Shown in pieces: positions 39,251 to 46,633 of a stretch of 64,000 nucleotides of DNA (position 1 is its first letter; each line of letters starts with the position of its first letter). Position numbers and translations under genes: made by a program. The stretch lies in contig JAKLJP010000003.1 of the NCBI GenBank assembly GCA_023151115.1, positions 1 through 64,000 on the forward strand, read 5' to 3'. This stretch comes from Anaerolineae bacterium (GTDB lineage: Bacteria; Chloroflexota; Anaerolineae; 4572-78; J111). Below the pieces are notes generated by a model. That model saw only the letters and a list, made by a program, of their open reading frames with translations. It ran no database searches and was not told where the DNA came from.

Positions 39251-39306
39251 GGCGAGGAGGCGAGTTTCTTTTCATCGCGTCTTCGCCTCACTTGTCCTCG
39301 CCTCAT
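39246..39306. repeat. GC-rich GAGGCGAGG hairpin repeat
   Basis: GTGAGGCGAGGAGGCGAG and a distal CTTCGCCTCACTTGTCCTCG arm. It overlaps the last codon and stop of the preceding gene. Confidence 0.85.
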
Positions 39307-39344
39307 CTCTACAAAATCTATTTTCATTCGGAGAAAAAACACCT

Positions 39345-39656
39345 ATGCTAAAAGTAATTTCCCTCATGAAACGCCGCGACGATATGACTCTGGAAGAGTT
39401 TCGGCACTGGGCCACGGTGGAGCATCCGCCGTTTGGGCTGAAACTGCCGGGCATCCGGCGCTATTTTATGAGTGTGGTCCTGGAAGACAGCCCCGATTTG
39501 CCCTACCACGCCGTGTCGGAGTTTTGGTTTGACGACAAGGAAGCGATGCAAGCCGCCTTCGCCACCCCCGAAGGCAAGGCCGCCGCCGAGGACGCCATCG
39601 CCCACTGCTCCCAGCGGACGCGGCTGCTGACGGAGGAGACGACGCTGATTGCGTAA
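39345..39656 (+). CDS. EthD-family small protein
   Basis: A 103-residue dimeric alpha/beta-barrel protein of the EthD family. It begins LKVISLMKRRDDMTLEEFRH, then WATVEHPPFGLKLPGIRRYF, and ends DDKEAMQAAFATPEGKAAAE. EthD members help cytochrome P450 or act as small dehydratases and monooxygenases in ring-compound breakdown. GGAGAAAAAACACCT precedes the ATG. It is the last gene of the Mo-hydroxylase cluster, which supports catabolism of an aromatic or heterocyclic compound. A diverged MITE copy starts directly after its stop. Confidence 0.85.
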   Translation: MLKVISLMKRRDDMTLEEFRHWATVEHPPFGLKLPGIRRYFMSVVLEDSPDLPYHAVSEFWFDDKEAMQAAFATPEGKAAAEDAIAHCSQRTRLLTEETTLIA

Positions 39657-39657
39657 G

Positions 39658-39835
39658 GCTAAAAACAACCTTGCATTAGTTCGTGACGAAATTATGTCAT
39701 TCCGACCGCAGGGAGGAATCTTCGTTACCACTGCCTAAAATGTTATGGCGAGCAAGAAGATTTCTCGCTGGCGCTCGAAATGACATACCAGGAATCGGGA
39801 CCATCAAATCGTGAAGATTTTACACAATCCTGTAC
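39658..39835. mobile_element. MITE-like element, diverged copy D (inverted)
   Basis: CTTGCATTAGTTCGTGACGA, ATTCCGACCGCAGGGAGGAA, TTTCTCGCTGGCGCTCGAAA and ACAATCCTGTA match the 209-bp element in the orientation of the copy at 46405. The outer TACAG on the left is mutated and there are internal deletions. Confidence 0.8.
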
Positions 39836-39863
39836 CAATAACGGTCCATAGGTTTTAATGCTA

Positions 39864-39902
39864 AAAGAGGCACAGAGATTTCTTGTTGTGCCTCTTTATT
39901 TT
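39864..39902 (+). terminator. Rho-independent terminator after the Mo-hydroxylase operon
   Basis: Perfect 11-bp stem AAAGAGGCACA / TGTGCCTCTTT with a T-rich tail. A similar stem follows hicB at 40393. Confidence 0.8.
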
Positions 39903-39951
39903 ACGTAATATTTTTCGGCAAGCCGGTTGGGAGTGGCCAGAAAGGTAAAAG

Positions 39952-40320
39952 ATGCGTTATCCGGTTGTGATTCATAAAGACCCAGAGAGTGATTATGGAG
40001 TCAGCGTGCCTGATTTGCCGGGCTGTTTTAGCGCCGGCGAAACGCTCGATGAAGCTCTGACGCAGGTGGTCGAGGCCATTGAATGTCACCTGGAAGGGTT
40101 ATTGGCCGACGGCGAGCCGATTCCCGCACCCCAGGAGATTGAGGTTCATCAGGCCAACCCCGATTATCAAGATGGTGTCTGGGCGGTGGTGGCGATAGAT
40201 ATTTCCAAGTTATCGGGTAAAACCCGGCGGGTGAATATTACCCTGCCCGAAAGGGTTTTAAGCCTGATTGATACCTATGCCGCCGGGCGAGATGAAAGCC
40301 GTTCCGGGTTAATTGCTTGA
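39952..40320 (+). CDS. HicB-family antitoxin, probable C-terminal frameshift
   Basis: A 122-residue HicB-type protein. The degraded RNase H-like domain reads MRYPVVIHKDPESDYGVSVP, DLPGCFSAGETLDEALTQVV and EAIECHLEGLLADGEP. The DNA-binding ribbon-helix-helix part reads RRVNITLPERVLSLIDTYAA. It ends abruptly at SGLIA. In the next frame EAMIEYIATHSQGD (to 40363) is the expected last helix, so one extra base near 40317 seems likely. No hicA toxin gene is adjacent on either side. HicB antitoxins mask HicA mRNA-cleaving toxin and repress their operon. Confidence 0.8.
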   Translation: MRYPVVIHKDPESDYGVSVPDLPGCFSAGETLDEALTQVVEAIECHLEGLLADGEPIPAPQEIEVHQANPDYQDGVWAVVAIDISKLSGKTRRVNITLPERVLSLIDTYAAGRDESRSGLIA

Positions 40321-40392
40321 GGCGATGATCGAGTATATCGCTACCCATTCTCAGGGGGATTAGGCTTTTTACACAGGTTATGAATTCAGGAG

Positions 40393-40422
40393 AGGCACAG
40401 AAAAAATTTCTGTGCCTTTTTT
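40393..40422 (+). terminator. Rho-independent terminator after hicB
   Basis: AGGCACAGAAA / TTTCTGTGCCT stem followed by TTTT. Confidence 0.85.
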
Positions 40423-40560
40423 GTTGTTTCGAGTTTGTTGGCAGTGGGGGTAGGATGTGATAAAATGGGGTGATCAAGCTGATAAACATGTGGTTTCCCG
40501 ACGTTTCAAAGTCGGTTCACCTTGTAGGACATAACCCATACAATTTCGTAATTCTCAAAC

Positions 40561-41175
40561 GTGAAAAATTTCGTTGTTAAATTAGATAGATTACATACAT
40601 ATCGTCATCTTCACGCACTATGCCAAAATGACGCATTGTTTGCGATCTCAAATTTTGGCGAAGAAGTGAATGATGACGATCTCGAACGTATCGCGATTTC
40701 CGACCTACAAATGATAAGAAAACAAAATCAAGGCAGTGCTCGTGGTGCAATAATTGGCACTGTCAGATTATTACCTGCCGGAAATCTAACGACTGTCATG
40801 TTTGTTAGTAAAGATCCATATTGGAATGAACCAATATCGGAGACAGGAAGGTTACTATTTACTCAGTTCATTTCACGCGCAAAAGAACATTTTTTATCAT
40901 TAGAATTAATACAAGCTGTGCAGACAGTCGAAACAAATGATGATAAACAACTTGAAGTTGAAGTCTTACGAACAAAATTGAACGGGCTCTTCTCTCAGTT
41001 AAAAATCCAAATAACCAACCTGAATGGTCTTCAAATCGAAAAAGCAAAATACGGTACTACTGGAATACCAGTACGTTTAGAACGGGCTATTGAAGAATTA
41101 GAGGAAGAAATCGCAGGGTTAGAGATAAGAATTAAAGAAGTTAAAGCGCAGCTTGCTATATTGGGTGTAAAATAG
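40561..41175 (+). CDS. AT-rich orphan gene with C-terminal coiled coil
   Basis: A 204-residue protein from a GTG start; no family recognised for residues 1-120, which look alpha/beta (FVVKLDRLHTYRHLHALCQN, IGTVRLLPAGNLTTVMFVSK). Residues 125-204 are charged helices: LNGLFSQLKIQITNLNGLQI, EKAKYGTTGIPVRLERAIEE, LEEEIAGLEIRIKEVKAQLA. That helix pair resembles the short coiled coil (YGxxxPxxLxxEIExxxxEIxxLE) often placed in STAND, caspase or TIR-type regulators of Chloroflexota and cyanobacteria; this is inference. Composition is clearly more AT-rich than the neighbours, which suggests recent transfer. It may be a conflict-system component or a fragment of one. Confidence 0.55.
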   Translation: MKNFVVKLDRLHTYRHLHALCQNDALFAISNFGEEVNDDDLERIAISDLQMIRKQNQGSARGAIIGTVRLLPAGNLTTVMFVSKDPYWNEPISETGRLLFTQFISRAKEHFLSLELIQAVQTVETNDDKQLEVEVLRTKLNGLFSQLKIQITNLNGLQIEKAKYGTTGIPVRLERAIEELEEEIAGLEIRIKEVKAQLAILGVK

Positions 41176-41404
41176 TCTGCTAAAAAACAATGCCCACAAA
41201 GCCGTTCTGCGCTGATCAACTCTGATTCTTGGCAAAACCGGATCTTCTTAAACGCCGCCAATCCTCTAGCCTTGTGTTTCAATCGCTAAGCACTTGCATA
41301 ACCTAAAACACCACCCCCGCCGCCAGAATAATATTGGCATAGGGCGTAAACTCGCCGGTATGGATGGCGGCGCGGACAGCGTTCATTTAACAAACGGAGT
41401 ATCA

Positions 41405-41992
41405 ATGCCTGAATACATCCCCAACGCATCCCATTTTATCAACCTGCAATGTCCTACCTGCGGGGCCGGTCTGCAGGTAGCCGGTCAAAAGAACCAGTTT
41501 GCCTGTGACCACTGCGGTAACAGATACCTGCTGGATCGCAAGCTGGCAGATTTCGATGCAGCGGAACGGGAGCAGCTCAAACCGAGCGTGACCTACACCC
41601 AACACCTCCAGCAGTGGCTGCGGGTGGCTGAGTATGACGTCTGCTTGCATAATATTTCAGTGGAGACCGTTAACAATGAGCAAGTGCTGTATATTGATGT
41701 GGCCTATCACAACCGGTCGGCCACAGCGCTCACCTGCCGCCACGACCAATGGATTGTTTTTGACAGCGAGGGCTACACCTACGAACCGGCGAAAGATTAC
41801 GACTTTCGAGAACTGTACGAAGGTAACGGCAAACGGTATGTGGGCATGTCGCGCCTCATTACCCCCGGCATGCGTCTGAGAGGTTGGCTGGCCTTCCTGG
41901 TCCCCGCCTCAACGACCATCGAATACCTGCAATTTTCGGGCGGTATCCCGGCCAAAACCGTTGAATTTGAACTTCAACTCGGGCCGCAGTGA
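41405..41992 (+). CDS. Zinc-ribbon protein with Ig-like (DUF4352-type) domain
   Basis: A 195-residue protein. The N-terminal zinc ribbon is LQCPTCGAGLQVAGQKNQFA followed by CDHCGNRYLL, giving two CxxC pairs. A beta-sandwich domain follows, with VLYIDVAYHNRSATALTCRH, DSEGYTYEPAKDYDF, LITPGMRLRGWLAFLVPAST and IEYLQFS, the layout of DUF4352-like domains. The ATG at 41405 follows ACGGAG; the upstream frame has no similarity. No signal peptide. Role unknown; perhaps a stress or envelope sensor. Confidence 0.7.
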   Translation: MPEYIPNASHFINLQCPTCGAGLQVAGQKNQFACDHCGNRYLLDRKLADFDAAEREQLKPSVTYTQHLQQWLRVAEYDVCLHNISVETVNNEQVLYIDVAYHNRSATALTCRHDQWIVFDSEGYTYEPAKDYDFRELYEGNGKRYVGMSRLITPGMRLRGWLAFLVPASTTIEYLQFSGGIPAKTVEFELQLGPQ

Positions 41993-42070
41993 GAGAGGGG
42001 ACCCGGAGATCAAAAATGAACACCCTTGAAAATCGGTAGTTCCCCTGTAAAGTGTTGTTGGCTATTTTTT

Positions 42071-42131
42071 AGCCACAAATGGCACGAATATAAGGATAAA
42101 AATTTGTGTTAATTCGTGAAATTCGTGGCAG
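42071..42131. repeat. GCCACAAATGGCACGAAT / ATTCGTGAAATTCGTGGC palindrome
   Basis: An inverted repeat in the 41993-42439 gap. Apart from this and the acyl-CoA-synthetase relic at 42322 the gap shows no gene. Confidence 0.65.
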
Positions 42132-42321
42132 ACTTTACCTCAGAGCACTTACCAACACTTAAGAGGCGGACTATCTGAAAATCGTACCTTTGATGAAATA
42201 TAGAGTGGCGATTCGGCCAGTCTGACTCGCACGCTGATATGAAAGATATTCAACTCTTCGCCGTTATGCTAGACGATATCAGTCCCATCCATGTGGATTG
42301 AGTATTCGTAATCTTGAGTTT

Positions 42322-42423
42322 ATGTTTAAACCCCACTCGGTGGCCGTCATGGGCGCTTCTCGATAACCCAACAGCGTTGGCGCTACCGTCATCGAGCTGG
42401 AGACAGCAAGGGCTTCAGCCTGA
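42322..42423 (+). pseudogene. Relic of an NDP-forming acyl-CoA synthetase N-terminus
   Basis: MFKPHSVAVMGASR, a stop codon, then PNSVGATVIELETARASA and a second stop. This matches the CoA-binding start (FKPxSVAVIGAS...PNSVG) of acyl-CoA synthetases, cut short and with an in-frame stop. The rest of the gene is absent. Confidence 0.6.
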
Positions 42424-42439
42424 TCGGAATTTTCTCTCC

Positions 42440-45400
42440 ATGTCAATCCTTCGAAACACACTTACCTACTTAGATCTTATCCGAAAACCTTTGTCATCGG
42501 CTGGCATAGGGATGCCAACCTGCGGGTTTTCGGATAGGTACTTATTAACCATTGTTTTGACCTTACTGGTCCTGTTGGCCGTCATCGCCTCCACCCCCGG
42601 TCTTATCTCTGCTAAACCAGGCGCGATTCCCCGGCAAAAAGTCGGCATCCCGGCTGTGGCCTGGTCACGCGGCATCGGCGTGCCTTTTGAAGAGGCCGGC
42701 CACCCCTACGAACCCAGCACCAAAATTGACGACGGTCCCTGGGCCGGCGTCCCCCTGGGCGGCCTGGGTGCGGGCGCGATTGGCCGGACCTATCGCGGCG
42801 ATTTTGCCCGCTGGCATCTGGACATCGGCTTGCATCGCTTCGAGAGTCTACCGGCCAACCAGTTCTCCGTTTTTGTGGCTCAGGGCGGCCAGAGCCAGGC
42901 CCACGTGCTGGCCCCGCTACAGCCTTCCATTTTGCCGGAGTGGAACTGGGATATGCCGGTGGGCGCGGGCACCTATTACGCCCTCTTTCCCAAAGCCTGG
43001 TACGTTTACGAGTGGGACGCTCTGCCGGTCAAGCTGACCCAAAAACAGTTCTCGCCCATCATCCCCGGCAATTATCAGGCCAGCAGCTACCCGGTTGGCA
43101 TCTTCGAGTGGACCCTCGAAAACCCCACCGCTGAACCGCTGAACCTGGGCCTGATGTTTTCCTGGCAAAATATGGTCGGCTGGGGTTGGGGTAAAGATCT
43201 CGAAGGCGGCAACTACAACCAGGCCATCCAGCAGGACGGCCTGACCGGTATCGTCTTTACCCGCCCCGGCGAAACAGTCAGTGAAGAGTGGGACGGTTCC
43301 TTTGCCATCGCCGCCCCGCAGCAGCCGGGGATGACGGTCAGCTATCGCTCCCGCTTCTCGCTGGCCGCGGGCCGTGACACCTGGCTCGACTTTGCCGCCG
43401 ATGGCGGGTTGGAAAATGTGGACGACCCCACCCCGGCCCAACCTTCGGAGCAGCTTGCCGGGGCGCTGGCCGTCAGCGTAACTTTGAAACCGGGCGAAAC
43501 CAAAACTATCCCTTTTGCCTTGGCCTGGGACCTGCCCATTACCCAATTTGGCGCAGGGACCAAATGGTACAAGCGTTATACTCAGTTTTACGGAACCAGC
43601 GGGCGCAACGCCTGGGCCATCGCCGCCGATGCCCTGGCCGACTATCCCGCCTGGGAGAGCGCCATTGACACCTGGCAGCAGCCGATTCTGGAAGATACTG
43701 TCGCCCGGCCGGAGTGGTACAAGACGGCCCTGTTCAACGAGTTATATTACCTGGTGGATGGCGGTACCGTCTGGGAAAACGGGCGCGTCGGCGGTCCGCC
43801 ATTGGCCGACGGCCTGGGCGGATTTGCCTACCTGGAGTCTGCCGATTACCTCTATTACAACACCTTCGACGTGCATTATTACGCCTCGTTTGCCCTGGCC
43901 CAGTTGTGGCCGGAACTGCAAAAACGGCTGATGCGTGATTTCGCCATCACGATTCCCCAGGGCGACCCGGCCAACACTCACCAGATTCAAGCTACCGGAG
44001 CAACCGTCCCGCGCAAAGTGCCGGGCTCTGTACCGCACGATCTTGGCTCGCCGCAAGAGGACCCGTGGGGGCAGATCAATTCCTTCAACTGGCAAGACAG
44101 CAACACCTGGAAAGACCTCAACAGCAAGTTTGTGTTGCAACTCTGGCGCGACTACACCTTTAGCGGCGATCTGGCCCTGCTGCGCGAGCTGTGGCCGGCG
44201 GCAACCCAGGCCCTCGATTACCTGCACCAATTCGACCGCGACGGTGACGGTCTGCCCGAACACGACGGCATCCCCGACCAAACCTACGATACCTGGACCA
44301 TGAGCGGGCCGAGCGCCTACGGCGGCAGTTTGTGGCTGGCGGCGCTGCAAGCGGCAGTTAGAATGGGCGAGGTGGTGGGCGATACGGAGCGGGTGGCCCA
44401 GTATCAGGGCTGGCTGGACAATGGCAAGGCGGCGTTTGAAAGCAAGCTGTGGACCGGCCAGTATTACAAATTCGATGCTGGCAGCAGCCCCCACTCCGAC
44501 AGCATCATGGCCGATCAACTGGCCGGGCAGTGGTACGCCGACGCCACCGGCCTGCCGCCCATCGTCCCGCCGGAACACACCGAGACCGCCCTCAAAACCA
44601 TCTACGATTTCAATGTCCGCCGTTTTGCCGACGGCGGCATGGGCGCGGTCAACGGCATGCGGCCTGATGGCACAGTGGATATGTCCAGCAACCAATCCCA
44701 AGAGGTCTGGACCGGGGTGACGTATGCCCTGGCGGCCTCGATGCTCCAGCACGGCATGATCGAAGAGGGCTGGTGGACGGCCTGGGGGGTTTACAACATG
44801 ACCTACAACGGCGGCTTCTGGTTCCGTACCCCCGAAGCCTACCGCAGCGACGGCAGTTACCGGGCCAGTATCTACATGCGCCCCCTGAGCATCTGGGCCA
44901 TTGAACATGCCCTGCAAGCCCGCAGCGCCGAACCTCTCCCGGCCGGGGCCGAGGCCATCAGTCTGACCACCGCCGACGGGGTGGCTCTGGCCGCCCATTA
45001 TTACGCCCCCGCCGCCGAGTCCGCGCCAGGGGTGCTGCTGCTACACCAGCGCGGCGGGCGTAAGGAGAATTGGGCTTCGTTTGCCCAATTATTACAAAAA
45101 AGCGGCTATGCCGTGCTGGCGGTGGATTTTCGAGGACACGGCCAGAGCAAGGGCGTGGTCAACTGGTTTGGGGCCGATCAGGATGTGCTTGCTGCCTTCA
45201 ATTATCTCAAAGAGAGACCGGAGGTTGACCGGCAACGGTTGGTTATCATCGGGGCCAGCATTGGCACCCAGGAGGCCATCACCTTTGCTGCCGCCCACCC
45301 CGACGAGGTGCGCGGGGTAGCCATGCTCTCAACCTTTGTCAGCGGCGAGATCGAGCGGGCCATCCAAAGCTACCCCGGCCCGGTCCTACTGGCAGCCACC

Positions 45401-45574
45401 GAAGGCGACACAGCCGCCACGCAAGTGACCCGCGATCTGGCCCAGCTTGTCCCCAAAGCCGAGGTTTTTATTCTTAAGAACAGCGACCGCCACGGCACCC
45501 AAATGCTGCGTAGCTCACTGAACATTGAAGCTATTTTGCTCGATTGGCTCGAGAAGTCAGTTCAGCCGAAATAA
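42440..45574 (+). CDS. GH116 glucosidase/glucosylceramidase fused to alpha/beta hydrolase
   Basis: A 1044-residue exported enzyme. A membrane helix near residues 35-52 (LTIVLTLLVLLAVIAS) acts as signal or anchor. The GH116 part has the N-terminal beta domain (GVPLGGLGAGAIGRTYRGDF) and the (alpha/alpha)6 barrel. ALFNELYYLVDGG holds the nucleophile Glu (codon at 43739), and HDGIPDQTYDTWTMSGPSAY the acid/base Asp region. From about 44940 a serine-hydrolase domain follows (GVLLLHQRGGRKENWASFAQ; elbow GASIGTQEA; His in NSDRHGTQ). Two activities, deglucosylation and ester cleavage, on one glycolipid would fit, but this is inferred. A repeat hairpin is translated near the N-terminus, so the start is unsure. 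Confidence 0.87.
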   Translation: MSILRNTLTYLDLIRKPLSSAGIGMPTCGFSDRYLLTIVLTLLVLLAVIASTPGLISAKPGAIPRQKVGIPAVAWSRGIGVPFEEAGHPYEPSTKIDDGPWAGVPLGGLGAGAIGRTYRGDFARWHLDIGLHRFESLPANQFSVFVAQGGQSQAHVLAPLQPSILPEWNWDMPVGAGTYYALFPKAWYVYEWDALPVKLTQKQFSPIIPGNYQASSYPVGIFEWTLENPTAEPLNLGLMFSWQNMVGWGWGKDLEGGNYNQAIQQDGLTGIVFTRPGETVSEEWDGSFAIAAPQQPGMTVSYRSRFSLAAGRDTWLDFAADGGLENVDDPTPAQPSEQLAGALAVSVTLKPGETKTIPFALAWDLPITQFGAGTKWYKRYTQFYGTSGRNAWAIAADALADYPAWESAIDTWQQPILEDTVARPEWYKTALFNELYYLVDGGTVWENGRVGGPPLADGLGGFAYLESADYLYYNTFDVHYYASFALAQLWPELQKRLMRDFAITIPQGDPANTHQIQATGATVPRKVPGSVPHDLGSPQEDPWGQINSFNWQDSNTWKDLNSKFVLQLWRDYTFSGDLALLRELWPAATQALDYLHQFDRDGDGLPEHDGIPDQTYDTWTMSGPSAYGGSLWLAALQAAVRMGEVVGDTERVAQYQGWLDNGKAAFESKLWTGQYYKFDAGSSPHSDSIMADQLAGQWYADATGLPPIVPPEHTETALKTIYDFNVRRFADGGMGAVNGMRPDGTVDMSSNQSQEVWTGVTYALAASMLQHGMIEEGWWTAWGVYNMTYNGGFWFRTPEAYRSDGSYRASIYMRPLSIWAIEHALQARSAEPLPAGAEAISLTTADGVALAAHYYAPAAESAPGVLLLHQRGGRKENWASFAQLLQKSGYAVLAVDFRGHGQSKGVVNWFGADQDVLAAFNYLKERPEVDRQRLVIIGASIGTQEAITFAAAHPDEVRGVAMLSTFVSGEIERAIQSYPGPVLLAATEGDTAATQVTRDLAQLVPKAEVFILKNSDRHGTQMLRSSLNIEAILLDWLEKSVQPK
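42475..42541. repeat. ATCCGAAAACC hairpin repeat near the GH116 start
   Basis: TTATCCGAAAACCT and GCGGGTTTTCGGATA arms around GGCATAGGGATGCCAACC, which also folds. Family shared with 25459-25510. It is translated in the GH116 N-terminal leader. Confidence 0.85.
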
Positions 45575-45577
45575 TGG

Positions 45578-45900
45578 TTAAGTGAGTTTGGCCAGCTTTT
45601 GTTCGAGGTGCTGCACGTCGGTGGAGTGGGGAGCTATCTTTTTAGCTTCCATTAGCTCTTTTTGGGTCTGATGGGGGCGGGCGACCTTAAGATAGGCTAC
45701 GCTCAAAGCCAGCCGGTAGGCCAGGTTGGCCGGGTCTCCAGCCATGCCCGCCGAAAGTGGAGGATGGCCGCGCCCCACATCCCGCGCTTGCCATAGCGGC
45801 GTCCGCTCAGGTAGCAGGAGGTATGGTTTGTGGCGTCGCTGTCGGCCCTCAAGCGCAGCCCCACGCCCAGCAGCGGCAGAAAAATAACCAGGGCCAGTTG
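45578..45900 (-). pseudogene. TPR-type membrane protein, no start codon and frameshifted
   Basis: Reads LALVIFLPLLGVGLRLRADS (membrane helix), then LSGRRYGKRGMWGAAILHFR. After a one-base shift near 45738 it continues MAGDPANLAYRLALSVAYLK and QTQKELMEAKKIAPHSTDVQ. The two halves fit a single tetratricopeptide-like protein with a membrane anchor. In this frame it follows the stop codon of the upstream secreted-protein gene with no good start. It may once have been a separate downstream gene of the surface locus. Confidence 0.6.
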
Positions 45901-45909
45901 TACAAAACT

Positions 45910-46374
45910 TTAATGTGCTGGTCCGACGGACACAAACAGAGTTTGATTGGCCTGGGCCGGCAAATTAAACGGGGCGCTGACACTCAGCTGCGGCCCACCC
46001 GGCCCCTGGGTTAGCGCCCAGCGAAACGGTCCTGTGCCAAAATCTTTGGCTGCTACCCACCAACGCCGGTTACCCTCGGCCAGCGGACCACGCCAGCCTT
46101 CGACATCATGCCAGTTGCCGGCGCTGTCCTGCCATTGGACCACACTCCAGGCCCCGGCCGCCGCCAACTGCGTTTGTAGTTCAATATAAGCGCCGACCGG
46201 TTTATCCGAGCCGCCGTCGCCGTCATCATCCCCTTGGTGGCCTCGCCCTGGCGGGTCGCGCGGCGGCAGTGTGGGTCCGGCCTGAACCAACCCCGGCCCC
46301 AACGCCAGCCCTATCAGACCGGCTAAGAGCAACAACCACAGCATACTTTTTAGCCAGGTTTCGTTTTTCCTCAT
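45910..46374 (-). CDS. Secreted small protein of the surface locus, function unknown
   Basis: A 154-residue protein with a Sec signal peptide (residues 1-32, LWLLLLAGLIGLALGPGLVQ, probable cleavage after VQA). A Pro/Asp/Gly-rich linker (PPRDPPGRGHQGDDDGDGG) follows, then a compact beta-rich domain with AAGAWSVVQWQDSAGNWHDV, WRGPLAEGNRRWWVAAKDFG and PAQANQTLFVSVG. No known domain recognised. It is the last intact gene of the minus-strand set that includes the Calx-beta and tail-collar genes, separated from the former by a MITE copy. Probably exported with them. Confidence 0.65.
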   Translation of the reverse strand: MRKNETWLKSMLWLLLLAGLIGLALGPGLVQAGPTLPPRDPPGRGHQGDDDGDGGSDKPVGAYIELQTQLAAAGAWSVVQWQDSAGNWHDVEGWRGPLAEGNRRWWVAAKDFGTGPFRWALTQGPGGPQLSVSAPFNLPAQANQTLFVSVGPAH

Positions 46375-46404
46375 AGTTTAGTCCTCAGTCAGCGCTCAGA
46401 TCAG

Positions 46405-46613
46405 CTTAGTACAGCTTTGCCTTAGTTCGTGACGAAATCAAGGCGAGTAGATACCTCCACAGAAGTCATATCATTCCGACCGGAGGGAGGAATCTTCGTT
46501 ATCACCGCCGAAAATGTTATAGCGAGCAAGAAGATTTCTCGCTGGCGCTCGAAATGACATCTCAGGAAACGGATACATTAAATCGTGACGAATTTATGCA
46601 ATCCTGTACTTAG
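46405..46613. mobile_element. MITE-like element, copy C (209 bp, inverted)
   Basis: Reverse complement of copy B (34154-34362), identical from TACAG to CTGTA. Flanked on both sides by CTTAG in the same direction as around copy B, although the element is inverted, so CTTAG (or its central TTA) behaves as a target-site duplication. Confidence 0.9.
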
Positions 46614-46633
46614 TGTAATTCCATTCTACTCGG

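Noticed and set aside
41303..41386. 28-codon minus-strand frame ending AIHTGEFTPYANIILAAGVVF
   Set aside because: It looks protein-like and may be a gene remnant, but it is too short to assign.
42238..42300. Short plus-strand frame MKDIQLFAVMLDDISPIHVD
   Set aside because: Only 20 codons, with no ribosome-binding site or similarity that I can name.
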